From assembly GCA_017625405.1 (NCBI GenBank), contig JAGALB010000058.1, positions 1-64,000 of the forward strand: DNA of 64,000 bases. The letters are read 5' to 3'. The position numbers were made by a program, and so were the translations under genes. Shown here in pieces: positions 35,333 to 43,882 of this stretch (position 1 is the stretch's first letter; each line of letters starts with the position of its first letter). The notes beneath the pieces are model-generated. The model was not told the origin of the DNA. It saw only the letters and a list, made by a program, of their open reading frames with translations, and did not search any database. The DNA is from Ruminiclostridium sp. GTDB lineage: Bacteria > Bacillota > Clostridia > Oscillospirales > Ruminococcaceae.

Positions 35333-36143
35333 GATAATTAATATTTTCAGTTACAGCTTTATGTCCAGAGCATTGATTGTAGGCGTTCTGGTAGCGCTCT
35401 GTGCGGCGCTTCTGGGTACAAGCCTTGTGCTGAAAAGATATTCCATGATAGGCGACGGCCTTTCCCATGTGGGCTACGGTGCTTTCGCAATTGCGGCGGC
35501 GGCAAATCTCACACCTTTATATGTGGCAATCCCCACGGTAATTATTGCGGCGTTTCTTCTGCTCAGACTCAGCAAAAGCAGCAAGATAAACGGTGACAGC
35601 GCTATTGCTATTCTGTCGTCAAGCGCTCTTGCCATAGGTATGATAGTGCTGTCCGTTACTAAGGTTTCAATTGATGTGAACAGCTATATGTTCGGCAGTA
35701 TTTTAGCTCTTACAGATAATGATGTAATACTTTCGGTAATCTGTACAGCTATTGTCTGCGTGATGTATCTTGTGTTCTATCACAGAATTTTCGCAGTAAC
35801 CTTTGACGAAAGCTTTTCAAGCGCAACAGGCATACGCACAGGGGTCTACAACACACTTATCGCTGTGCTTACAGCTATAATCATTGTTGTGGGTATGCGC
35901 CTTATGGGTGCATTGCTGATTTCCAGCCTTATGATTTTCCCGTCACTTACTTCAATGCGCTTCTGCAGAAGCTTCAGAGGTGTTACAATCTGCTCGGTGA
36001 TTGTGTCTGTACTGTGCTTTACAGCAGGTCTTATCGCTTCGTATTATATTGATATTCCCACAGGTGCAGGAATAGTTGTGCTGAATCTTATCTGCTTTTT
36101 AATTGCGGCGGTTGTAGGGAAGATTACGAAACGTAACGAGTAA
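35322..36143 (+). CDS. znuB: metal ABC transporter permease (ZnuB type)
   Basis: The 273-residue permease has about eight membrane helices and the ABC-3 family signs: SLVLKRYSMIGDGLSHVGYG near residue 36-55 and GALLISSLMIFPSL near 205. It pairs with the ATPase in front. No periplasmic-type binding protein (ZnuA) gene follows: the operon ends at a terminator at 36149. The solute-binding part must be elsewhere. Confidence 0.92.
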   Translation: MINEIINIFSYSFMSRALIVGVLVALCAALLGTSLVLKRYSMIGDGLSHVGYGAFAIAAAANLTPLYVAIPTVIIAAFLLLRLSKSSKINGDSAIAILSSSALAIGMIVLSVTKVSIDVNSYMFGSILALTDNDVILSVICTAIVCVMYLVFYHRIFAVTFDESFSSATGIRTGVYNTLIAVLTAIIIVVGMRLMGALLISSLMIFPSLTSMRFCRSFRGVTICSVIVSVLCFTAGLIASYYIDIPTGAGIVVLNLICFLIAAVVGKITKRNE

Positions 36144-36148
36144 AAAAC

Positions 36149-36170
36149 AGGCGGTCTATGACCGCCTTTA
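36149..36170 (+). terminator. terminator of the znuCB operon
   Basis: AGGCGGTC and GACCGCCT enclose TAT and lead into TTATTT. Confidence 0.8.
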
Positions 36171-36245
36171 TTTGTATGAGTAATTCACTCATTGCGTGAA
36201 AAAAACTCACTTTACGTGATATTCTCTTTTTGAAACAGCTGTGTC

Positions 36246-36306
36246 CGAGCGAAGCGAGAAACAAAAGTTTTCGGTCAAGCCTTTTACAAAAGGCTTGAAT
36301 ATCTTT
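36246..36306 (+). repeat. dispersed hairpin repeat, copy B
   Basis: It contains the CGAGCGAAGCGAG prefix also in copy C, then AAAAGTTTTCGGT and the CAAGCCTTTT-AC-AAAAGGCTTG hairpin of copy A. It sits between converging znuB and xylB. Confidence 0.85.
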
Positions 36307-36328
36307 TTGAAAATCTTTAAAAACAGAA

Positions 36329-36354
36329 ACGGACTTACCTTTCAGTAAGTCCGT
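36329..36354 (-). terminator. xylB terminator (works on either strand)
   Basis: ACGGACTTAC and GTAAGTCCGT pair around a 6-base loop. Read on the minus strand, TTCTGTTTTT follows. Confidence 0.75.
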
Positions 36355-36361
36355 CTTGTTT

Positions 36362-37885
36362 TTATAACTGCGAAAGCTCTTCAAAAGTCTTCTTCATAGC
36401 AGGATACAGCTTTGTGTAGAAGCGGTAAACCTTTTCGTATTTTTCGGAGTTTTCCCTGATAGACTCCTGAACCTTGTCTGGGGCAATAACAGCCTTGCAG
36501 GCTTCGGGAACGCTGCTGTAAATGCCTGCGCCCACAGCCGCAAGAAGTGCAACGCCAAGAGCAGGGCCTTCCTTGTTCTGTGTGGTCTTTACGGGGCATT
36601 CATAAAGGTCAGCAAGCATCTGTCTCCAGAGAGGAGATGTGCCGCCGCCGCCGCACGCCATCATATCGCTTACGTTGATATTCATTTCACGCATAACCTC
36701 TACGCAGTCACGGAGCGAATAGGAAACGCCTTCCATTACCGCACGGAGCATATCACGCTTCTTGTGCATTGTGGAAAGACCTACAAAAGCGCCTCTTGCG
36801 TTAGGGTCAAGGTGAGGAGTTCTTTCACCGTTGAGGTAGGGCATATAAAGGAGCTTGTTTGCGCCTATCGGCACTTCCATAGCAGCCTTGTCCATCAAAT
36901 AATAGGGGTCAACTCCCATGTTGATTGCAGTTTCAAGCTCGCCCCAGCAGAGGTTGTCCCTGAACCATTTCAGAGAAAGACCAGCACTCTGTGTAACACC
37001 CATTACGTGCCAACAGCCGGGAACTGCACAGCAGAATGTGTGGACTCTGCCAAGCTTGTCAATGGAAATATCGGATGTGTGAGCGAAAACTACACCGCTT
37101 GAGCCGATAGTTGTAAACGCCTTGCCGTCTTCAACAACGCCTGTGCCTACTGCGGCAGCGGCATTGTCGCCTGCACCGCCTACAACGGGAGTGCCCTCGG
37201 CAAGACCTGTCATTTCGGCAACCTTCTTTGTGATTTCGCCTGTGATTTCGGGGCTTTCGTAAACCTTCGGGAGAAGAGCCTTGTCAATACCCAGCTTTTC
37301 AAGGACTTCATCGGACCAGCAGCGGTTAGGAATGTCAAGCAGCTGCATACCTGAAGCGTCGCTCACTTCGGTAGCGTATTCGCCTGTGAGCATAAAACGG
37401 ATATAGTCCTTGGGGAGAAGAATGTGACGGCACTTTTCGTAAGTCTGAGGCTCGTTGTTCTTCACCCACATGATTTTAGCTGCGGTAAAGCCTGTGATAG
37501 CGGGGTTTGCGGTAATGTCGATAAGACGGTCTGCACCGACCTTTTCTGTGATTTCCACAACCTCCTTGCCTGTTCTCTGGTCGCACCAGATAATGCTGTT
37601 TCTCAGCACCTTGTTGTCGCCGTCAAGCATAACAAGACCGTGCATCTGTCCCGAAAGACCGACGCCTTTGATATCCTGTGCGGGAACACCGCTTTCACGT
37701 ACAACATCGGAAATGCTGTTTACAACTGCATTCCACCAGTCAATGGGGTCCTGTTCGGCATAGCCGTTCCGGGGAGTGTAAAGGGGATATTCGTATGTAG
37801 CGGAGGAAACGGGAGTGCCGTCTTCAGCAAAAAGTACGGTTTTTGTGCCCGAAGTTCCGATATCTACACCTAAAATGTAAGCCAT
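36362..37885 (-). CDS. xylB: xylulokinase
   Basis: The 507-residue FGGY kinase phosphorylates D-xylulose with ATP. It begins MAYILGVDIGTSGTKTVL, with GLSGQMHGLVML and WCDQRTGKEV in the sugar domain, GGAGDNAAAAVG, and ACGGGGTSPLWRQMLADL in the ATP domain. The start at 37885 follows GAAAGGA by ten bases; the longer frame to 37972 would begin at the -35 box, so it is rejected. A strong promoter and a LacI-family-like operator lie upstream. No xylA is in this window. Confidence 0.94.
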   Translation of the reverse strand: MAYILGVDIGTSGTKTVLFAEDGTPVSSATYEYPLYTPRNGYAEQDPIDWWNAVVNSISDVVRESGVPAQDIKGVGLSGQMHGLVMLDGDNKVLRNSIIWCDQRTGKEVVEITEKVGADRLIDITANPAITGFTAAKIMWVKNNEPQTYEKCRHILLPKDYIRFMLTGEYATEVSDASGMQLLDIPNRCWSDEVLEKLGIDKALLPKVYESPEITGEITKKVAEMTGLAEGTPVVGGAGDNAAAAVGTGVVEDGKAFTTIGSSGVVFAHTSDISIDKLGRVHTFCCAVPGCWHVMGVTQSAGLSLKWFRDNLCWGELETAINMGVDPYYLMDKAAMEVPIGANKLLYMPYLNGERTPHLDPNARGAFVGLSTMHKKRDMLRAVMEGVSYSLRDCVEVMREMNINVSDMMACGGGGTSPLWRQMLADLYECPVKTTQNKEGPALGVALLAAVGAGIYSSVPEACKAVIAPDKVQESIRENSEKYEKVYRFYTKLYPAMKKTFEELSQL

Positions 37886-37921
37886 GGCAGTAAATTCCTT
37901 TCGTGCTTTATTATCGTTTGT

Positions 37922-37935
37922 TGAAAACGATTTCT
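37922..37935 (-). promoter_or_regulatory. cre/LacI-family-like operator at xylB
   Basis: The minus strand reads AGAAATCGTTTTCA, 13 of 14 bases of the catabolite-responsive-element consensus. It starts about 9 bases after the -10 box, so a bound repressor would block transcription. It shares AATCGTTTTCA with the fucI site. Confidence 0.55.
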
Positions 37936-37943
37936 TAATACTG

Positions 37944-37972
37944 ATTATACTATGAAGCAATAAAAATGTCAA
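37944..37972 (-). promoter_or_regulatory. xylB promoter
   Basis: On the minus strand, TTGACA and TATAAT are separated by exactly 17 bases. Confidence 0.8.
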
Positions 37973-38013
37973 GGGAAATTATAGCTTTTGCACAATAAAT
38001 AAAAGGAAATTTA

Positions 38014-38042
38014 TTGACACAGGATAAATATGGATGTATAAT
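38014..38042 (+). promoter_or_regulatory. promoter of the LRR-protein gene
   Basis: TTGACA and TATAAT are separated by 17 bases. Confidence 0.8.
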
Positions 38043-38071
38043 TAGAAAAACAGATATAAGGAGAGAGGAAA

Positions 38072-39730
38072 ATGAAAAAAATTATATCGGCACTTTCCGC
38101 TTTGTTTATAACGGGAACTTCTGTTGTTACAGCTTCGGCCGAAGCACTTTCCGAAAATAATGAATGGCTTTACAGCCTGTATCCCGATGATACTGCGGTA
38201 ATCACATCGGGTGCGCCTGCCGTTTCAAAATACGGCGGTAATGTTGTTGTTCCTGCTGAAATTGAAGGACATACAGTTATAGAAATCGGCGACCGCAGCT
38301 TTACGGGTGAAACGGGTCTGTTTACAGTTACAATTCCTGAAACAGTAGTGACGGTAGGCGACTATGCCTTTGAAAACTGTTACGGACTGAACAGAGTGGA
38401 TTTCTGCTATGATTTCAATTCTGCATCAGGCGGCACGAGATATATCAGAGAAGGCGCATTTTCCAATTGCTTCGGTTTGCAGGATGTGTATCTTTCTGCG
38501 GATATCGTAGCAATCGGCGATTATGCTTTTGCAAATTGTTCCGCACTTTCAGCTATGCTGATTCCCTACGGTACCGAAAGCATAGGCAAGGAAGCGTTTT
38601 CGGGTTGTCCTGCCCTTGCCACTGTTGTTCTTCCTGTTACTTTAAAGGAACTTGGTGATGATGTTTTTGAGGGCTGTCCTCCCCATATGATGATTTATTA
38701 TGAAGGAACAGTTGATGAATGGAGGCAGATCAAAAAGGATGAAAGTGAATTTGACAATATTGCGGTTACTTTCGCTTTGTCCGAACTGCCTGATTATGAA
38801 CCGTATAATGAAAGCAACGGCTTTTTTTATAAGATCAAGTCTGATAAAACCGTATCGTTAACTGAATATACGGGAGCGGAAAAAAACGTTGTAATTCCCT
38901 CGGAAATTGAAGGTTATCCTGTTTCAGTTATAGCGGACAACTGTTTTGAAACGAGGAATGATATAATTTCGGTGGAAATCCCCGATACTGTAAGGGAAAT
39001 AGGCGAAAAATCCTTTTGGTACTGCCGTTCCCTTGAAATGATAACTCTCAATGAGGGGCTTGAAATAATAGGTGAAAATGCCTTCAAGAACTGCGAAAAG
39101 CTGGAAAGCATCACTCTCCCGTCAACCGTCAGGGAAATTGGCGACAACGCCTTTGAGGACTGCACGGAACTCAAAGAAATCATCATTCCCGATAGTGTTG
39201 AAACCATAGGAAACAGAGCATTCGGCGACTGCGTAAGCCTTGAAAAAATCACTCTCGGAAAAGGCATAAAGAAAATGGGCGAGTACTGCTTTGCAAACTG
39301 CGAGGAAATCACAAATGCGGAAATCCCCGACGGAATCACAGTTGTGGAAGCAAGTCTGTTTCATAACTGCAAGAAGCTTGATTATGTCGTAATTCCCGAC
39401 AGCGTGGAGGTAATACGCGGCAATGCCTTTTTCGGATGCTATAAACTGGAAAGGACGCTTTACAAGGGCAGCGAAACTGAGTGGAAGGATATAGACATAG
39501 GTATCAACAACCGCAGACTCAAGGACAGCATAATAATCTACAATTATGACCCTGCCACCTACAAGCCTGCAGGCCCTGAGATCGCTATCATCCTGTGCTG
39601 CATAGCCGCACTTGTTCCTGTTGTTGTTGCAGTAATTTTCATAATACGCAGAAAGAGGGTCTGCCCCGATTGCGGAAAGAAGATTGAAGATAACTCGAAA
39701 TTCTGCGGTGGTTGCGGCAGAGAGTTGTAA
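38072..39730 (+). CDS. BspA-like leucine-rich-repeat surface protein with C-terminal zinc ribbon
   Basis: The 552-residue protein has a signal peptide (1-24), then LRR_5 (BspA/TpLRR) repeats in two blocks. Repeats such as IPETVVTVGDYAFENC and LPSTVREIGDNAFEDC recur about every 23 residues from 80 to 500, broken near 210-270 by a linker. One membrane helix follows (about 503-525) and a zinc ribbon with C531, C534, C545 and C548. The LRRs should face outward and the ribbon the cytoplasm. Such proteins are often adhesins or sensors; the role here is unknown. Confidence 0.87.
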   Translation: MKKIISALSALFITGTSVVTASAEALSENNEWLYSLYPDDTAVITSGAPAVSKYGGNVVVPAEIEGHTVIEIGDRSFTGETGLFTVTIPETVVTVGDYAFENCYGLNRVDFCYDFNSASGGTRYIREGAFSNCFGLQDVYLSADIVAIGDYAFANCSALSAMLIPYGTESIGKEAFSGCPALATVVLPVTLKELGDDVFEGCPPHMMIYYEGTVDEWRQIKKDESEFDNIAVTFALSELPDYEPYNESNGFFYKIKSDKTVSLTEYTGAEKNVVIPSEIEGYPVSVIADNCFETRNDIISVEIPDTVREIGEKSFWYCRSLEMITLNEGLEIIGENAFKNCEKLESITLPSTVREIGDNAFEDCTELKEIIIPDSVETIGNRAFGDCVSLEKITLGKGIKKMGEYCFANCEEITNAEIPDGITVVEASLFHNCKKLDYVVIPDSVEVIRGNAFFGCYKLERTLYKGSETEWKDIDIGINNRRLKDSIIIYNYDPATYKPAGPEIAIILCCIAALVPVVVAVIFIIRRKRVCPDCGKKIEDNSKFCGGCGREL

Positions 39731-39759
39731 GCTTTGCACAAATAAACTTTAAAATCATA

Positions 39760-39787
39760 TTGACTTTTATGCAAAAATGTGTATAAT
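39760..39787 (+). promoter_or_regulatory. pfk promoter
   Basis: TTGACT and TATAAT are separated by 16 bases. Confidence 0.7.
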
Positions 39788-39824
39788 TAAAGTTAGAAAT
39801 TTAATATAAAGGACGGCGATTTTT

Positions 39825-40910
39825 ATGGCAAAACTCAGAATCGGTATACTTACAAGCGGCGGCGACTGCCCCGGCCTTAACGCAACTATCAGAGGTGCGG
39901 CAAAGGCGTGCTATCAGCTTTTCGGCGAAAACAAGGTTGAAATCGTGGGTATTCAGGATGGTTTCTATGGCCTGATTCATAACAACTGCCAGAAAATGAA
40001 GCCCTCCGATTTTTCAGGAATCCTCACACAGGGCGGTACTATCCTGGGTACAAAGCGTACACCCTTCAAGATGATGCAGGTTATCGAAGAGGATGAAGTG
40101 GACAAGGTTGCCGAAATGAAGAAGACCTATAAGGAACAGAAGCTTGACTGCATTCTTACCTTAGGCGGCAACGGCACACACAAGACTGCAAATCTGCTGT
40201 CTGAAGAAGGACTTAATATCATCGGTCTGCCCAAGACTATCGACAACGATATCTGGGGTACTGACGTAACCTTCGGTTTCCATACGGCGGTGGATATTGC
40301 TACCGATGTTATTGACCGTATCCACACAACAGCCGACTCCCACAGCAGAATCATGGTTATCGAAATCATGGGCAACAAGGCTGGCTGGCTTACTCTTTAT
40401 TCAGGTATTGCAGGCGGTGCGGATATTGTACTTATTCCTGAAATTCCCTATGATATAAAGAAGGTTATAAAGGCTGTCAATGATCGTGCGGAAGCAGGCA
40501 AGGACTTCTCGATAATTGCTGTTGCGGAAGGCGCAATGAGCAAGGCTGAAGCCAAGATGAAGAAGAAAGAGCGTATGGCTCTGCGTGCTGAAGAAGGCTA
40601 TACCACAGTTACTTCACGTGTTGCGAAAGAAATTCAGGCTGCAACAGGCTTTGAAACAAGAACTGTTGTTCCAGGTCATATGCTTCGTGGCGGCAGCCCC
40701 TCTGCTTATGACAGAGTGCTTGCCACAAAGTTCGGTGCAAGAGCAGCCCAGCTTATAAAGGACGGCGGCTTTGGTTATACTGTTGCAAAAATCGGCAGCG
40801 AGATAACCGAAAACAAGCTTTCCGATGTTACAATGAAGACCAAGTTTGTTCCTGCTGATGATAAGGTAATTGTTGCGGGAAGAAATATTGGCGTATCATT
40901 CGGCGACTAA
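39825..40910 (+). CDS. pfkA: 6-phosphofructokinase (group III-like)
   Basis: The 361-residue protein phosphorylates fructose 6-phosphate in glycolysis. It has SGGDCPGLNA (11-20), GGNGT (114-118), PKTIDND (136-142, with the catalytic aspartate D140) and MGNKAGW. Gly at 117 favours ATP over pyrophosphate, while K137 is as in group III and PPi enzymes. Position 116 is Asn where most enzymes have the Mg-binding Asp (GGDGS), which is unusual. The phosphate donor is thus not certain. RBS AAGGACGG. It has its own promoter and terminators. Confidence 0.9.
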   Translation: MAKLRIGILTSGGDCPGLNATIRGAAKACYQLFGENKVEIVGIQDGFYGLIHNNCQKMKPSDFSGILTQGGTILGTKRTPFKMMQVIEEDEVDKVAEMKKTYKEQKLDCILTLGGNGTHKTANLLSEEGLNIIGLPKTIDNDIWGTDVTFGFHTAVDIATDVIDRIHTTADSHSRIMVIEIMGNKAGWLTLYSGIAGGADIVLIPEIPYDIKKVIKAVNDRAEAGKDFSIIAVAEGAMSKAEAKMKKKERMALRAEEGYTTVTSRVAKEIQAATGFETRTVVPGHMLRGGSPSAYDRVLATKFGARAAQLIKDGGFGYTVAKIGSEITENKLSDVTMKTKFVPADDKVIVAGRNIGVSFGD

Positions 40911-40994
40911 AAAACAAAATGCCGCAATAAACCCACGCACCGCAAAAATGAGGATTAAGTAATTCGTTCAGAAAACTCAGGTAAAAATCAATTG

Positions 40995-41026
40995 TTTCAC
41001 CGTGCCGAATACACGGCACGGTGAAA
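40995..41026 (+). terminator. pfk terminator
   Basis: A perfect 13-bp stem (TTTCACCGTGCCG and complement) has a 6-base loop and is followed by TATTTTTG. Confidence 0.8.
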
Positions 41027-41045
41027 TATTTTTGCTTACTTCGTC

Positions 41046-41088
41046 AAAAACCGCTTAACGTACAAATGTACGCCGACAGCGGCTTTTT
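41046..41088 (+). terminator. second terminator-like hairpin before the GH2 gene
   Basis: AAAAACCGCT pairs with AGCGG(C)TTTTT around an inner CGTACA-AA-TGTACG hairpin. It could be a tandem terminator or an attenuator for GH2. Confidence 0.5.
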
Positions 41089-41148
41089 CCTCGTCTGCGT
41101 GTGCTTCTTGCGGCATTCGGAAATATACGAATAAAAGGATAAGAAAGT

Positions 41149-43812
41149 ATGAAAAAAATTGATTTAAGCGGTGTATGGAAGCTTTGTATGGATGAGGAAA
41201 GAAAGGGCGTAATCCCTGCTTTTTCCGATACGATTACATTGCCTGACACCACTTCGCACGCAAGAAAAGGAAAGAATAACGACTGGCGTGCCACGGGCTA
41301 TCTTACGGATACATACTATTTTGAGGGTCACGCCTGGTTTGAACGCACCTTTACCGTTACGGAGAAAATGCGTGGGCAGGAGCTTACACTGTTTCTTGAG
41401 AGAACGAGAAAGACGATTGTCTATATAGACGGAAAGACAATCGGTGCCTGCGACAGCCTTTGTTCGCCCCATTATTATTCTCTGCCCGTGCTTTCCGCAG
41501 GCGTGCATAAAATCACAATCTGCGTGGATAACACCGATTATATCACCAAGGGCGGACACCTTACCTCTCCCGATACCCAGACAAACTGGAACGGTATCAC
41601 CGGCAGAATCGAGCTGTGGTGCAGACCCAAGGCACACATTGATGATGTGATGATAATTCCCGACGTGGGCAAGAACGGTATAACCGTAAAGTTCGGTTCA
41701 ACCGACGGCGGTGTTGTTTCGGCATACGTTGAGGGTTATGAAAAGCAGGAATTTTCCGTTCGTCAGGGTGAAAACAGCTTTTTTTACTCTCCTGCGGAAA
41801 AAATGCCTCTCTGGAGTGAATACACACCCGAAGTCCTTACACTTGTAACCGAATTCGGCGGTGAAGAACAGCGTCATACTTTCGGTATGAGAAAAATCTG
41901 GACGGACGGTCTGAAAATTTACGTAAACGGGAATGAAACCTTTATGCGCGGCAAGCACGACGGTCTTGTCTTTCCGCTTACAGGCTATGCGCCCACAACT
42001 GTTTCGGAATGGCGCAGAGTGCTTGAAACCGCTAAGAATTACGGTATAAACCATTACCGTTTCCATACCTGCTGTCCTCCCGAAGCGGCATTTACCGCTG
42101 CGGACGAGCTGGGTATCTATATGCAGCCCGAGCTGCCTTTCTGGGGAACTGTACCCGACGAAATCACCGAGGAACAGCAGTTCCTTATTGACGAAGGCTT
42201 CAGAATGCTGAAGGAGTTCGGCAATCACCCCTCCTTTGCCATGATGTCTCTCGGTAACGAACTCTGGGGCAGCAAGGAGGTTATGGACAAGATTCTTAAG
42301 GATTACCGCACAGCAGACCCCCGTCATCTTTACACCGACGGCTCAAACAATTTCCAGTTCTGGCCTGCGGTGCTTGAAAATTCCGACTTTTTAAGCGGTG
42401 TAAGACTTTCCAAGGAAAGACTTTACCGTGGCTCGTACGCTATGTGCGACGCACCTCTGGGTCATATACAGACTGACGCTCCCAACTCGGTGCATAATTA
42501 TGACACCATCATCAGACCTGATAAAATAGAAACAGAGGGCGGCACAGGCGGAAAAATCCTCATCCAGTACGGTACAGGCGTCAAGGAGGTTGAAGCTGAC
42601 GGCGGAGAGGGTCTTATCCCTGACGTTCCTGTGATTTCCCACGAAATCGGACAGTATGAAACCTATCCCGATTATCGTGAAATATCTCACTATACAGGCT
42701 CAATCAAGGCGGAAAATATTGCTCTTTACCGTGAAAAGGCAGAGGAAAAGGGACTTCTCCCCTATGCGGACAAGTTCTTCTACGCTTCGGGTAAATTGGC
42801 GGTTGCCTGCTACAAGGCTGAGCTTGAAACGGCACTTAAATCCGAAAATCTTTCAGGCTTCCAGCTCCTTGATTTACAGGATTTCCCCGGTCAGGGCACA
42901 GCCCTTGTGGGCGTTCTGAACTCACTTATGGAGCCTAAGGACACTGTTACAGCGGAAGAGTGGAAGCAGTTCTGCGGCGACACGGTTGTTATGGCGGAGT
43001 TTGCTAAATTCGTGTTCAGCTCCGATGAAAAGATAAGCTTCGGTATCACCGTTTTCAATACAAACCCCTCTTTCAGAAAGGGTAAAATCCGTTATAATCT
43101 CACCTGTGACGGCAAGACTGTTGCAAGCGGCGAGCAGGATTTCACACTTAATGCAAAGGTTACAAGGCTGGGCGAAACTTCGGTTTCTGTACCCAGAAAG
43201 CTTAAGCCCCAGAAATATACTCTCGATTTGTTTATTGACGGTACAGAAATCCGCAACAGCTACGATTTTATGGTTTATCCGAAAATTGATGTTCAGATAG
43301 ACGAAAAGGGTATCACCTGCGGAAATAAGAAGATTGCTTTTGCAGGCACTCTTGAAGAAGCCGAAAAGCTTGCGGCAGAGGGAAAGAAAGCAATTTACGT
43401 GCCAGCCTCAGAGGGTAAGCTTGAGGGTACATACTGCACCGATTTCTGGTGCTATCCCATGTTCTCGTCAATTTCCGAATCCATGGGCAGACCTCTTCCT
43501 GTGGGAACAATGGGCTGTCTGATTCAGGAAAAGCACCCGATTTTTGAAAGCTTCCCCACAGAGTTTTATTCTACTCCCCGGTGGTTTGAGCCAATAATGC
43601 ACAGCCACTGCGAAAACCTGGACGGAACAGATATCGTGCCGCTTGTGTGGATGATTGACAATCCCCACAGAGCAGAACGCTACGGCATTATCTATGAGCA
43701 GGAAACCGAAAACGGAAAAATCCTCGCCCTTACAATCCGTCTGTGGGAAATCGCAGACAAGGAAGAAGCAAAGTGGCTTGCAAGAAGTATTGCAGAATAT
43801 CTGTATAAATAA
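41149..43812 (+). CDS. GH2 family glycosidase
   Basis: The 887-residue protein has the GH2 layout. The jelly-roll sugar-binding domain is at about 1-160, with WFERTFTV. The Ig-like domain is at about 160-250, and the TIM barrel runs from residue 255 with KHDGLVFPLTGY. The acid/base is E371 in SLGNELWG and the nucleophile E499 in SHEIGQYE. A C-terminal region of about 300 residues has further beta domains. No signal peptide is present, so it is cytoplasmic. The beta-linked substrate (galactoside, mannoside, glucuronide or other) is not clear. Confidence 0.88.
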   Translation: MKKIDLSGVWKLCMDEERKGVIPAFSDTITLPDTTSHARKGKNNDWRATGYLTDTYYFEGHAWFERTFTVTEKMRGQELTLFLERTRKTIVYIDGKTIGACDSLCSPHYYSLPVLSAGVHKITICVDNTDYITKGGHLTSPDTQTNWNGITGRIELWCRPKAHIDDVMIIPDVGKNGITVKFGSTDGGVVSAYVEGYEKQEFSVRQGENSFFYSPAEKMPLWSEYTPEVLTLVTEFGGEEQRHTFGMRKIWTDGLKIYVNGNETFMRGKHDGLVFPLTGYAPTTVSEWRRVLETAKNYGINHYRFHTCCPPEAAFTAADELGIYMQPELPFWGTVPDEITEEQQFLIDEGFRMLKEFGNHPSFAMMSLGNELWGSKEVMDKILKDYRTADPRHLYTDGSNNFQFWPAVLENSDFLSGVRLSKERLYRGSYAMCDAPLGHIQTDAPNSVHNYDTIIRPDKIETEGGTGGKILIQYGTGVKEVEADGGEGLIPDVPVISHEIGQYETYPDYREISHYTGSIKAENIALYREKAEEKGLLPYADKFFYASGKLAVACYKAELETALKSENLSGFQLLDLQDFPGQGTALVGVLNSLMEPKDTVTAEEWKQFCGDTVVMAEFAKFVFSSDEKISFGITVFNTNPSFRKGKIRYNLTCDGKTVASGEQDFTLNAKVTRLGETSVSVPRKLKPQKYTLDLFIDGTEIRNSYDFMVYPKIDVQIDEKGITCGNKKIAFAGTLEEAEKLAAEGKKAIYVPASEGKLEGTYCTDFWCYPMFSSISESMGRPLPVGTMGCLIQEKHPIFESFPTEFYSTPRWFEPIMHSHCENLDGTDIVPLVWMIDNPHRAERYGIIYEQETENGKILALTIRLWEIADKEEAKWLARSIAEYLYK

Positions 43813-43824
43813 AAGCAAAAAAAT

Positions 43825-43848
43825 CCCCCGCAGTCTTTACTGCGGGGG
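43825..43848. terminator. shared terminator between convergent GH2 and ABC permease genes
   Basis: CCCCCGCAGT and its complement enclose CTTT, with an A-run before it. It can stop transcription from the right-hand (minus) side and probably from the left. Confidence 0.75.
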
Positions 43849-43882
43849 TAAGTGTTTTCAGGCGGAGGGTTCGCCTTTTGTG

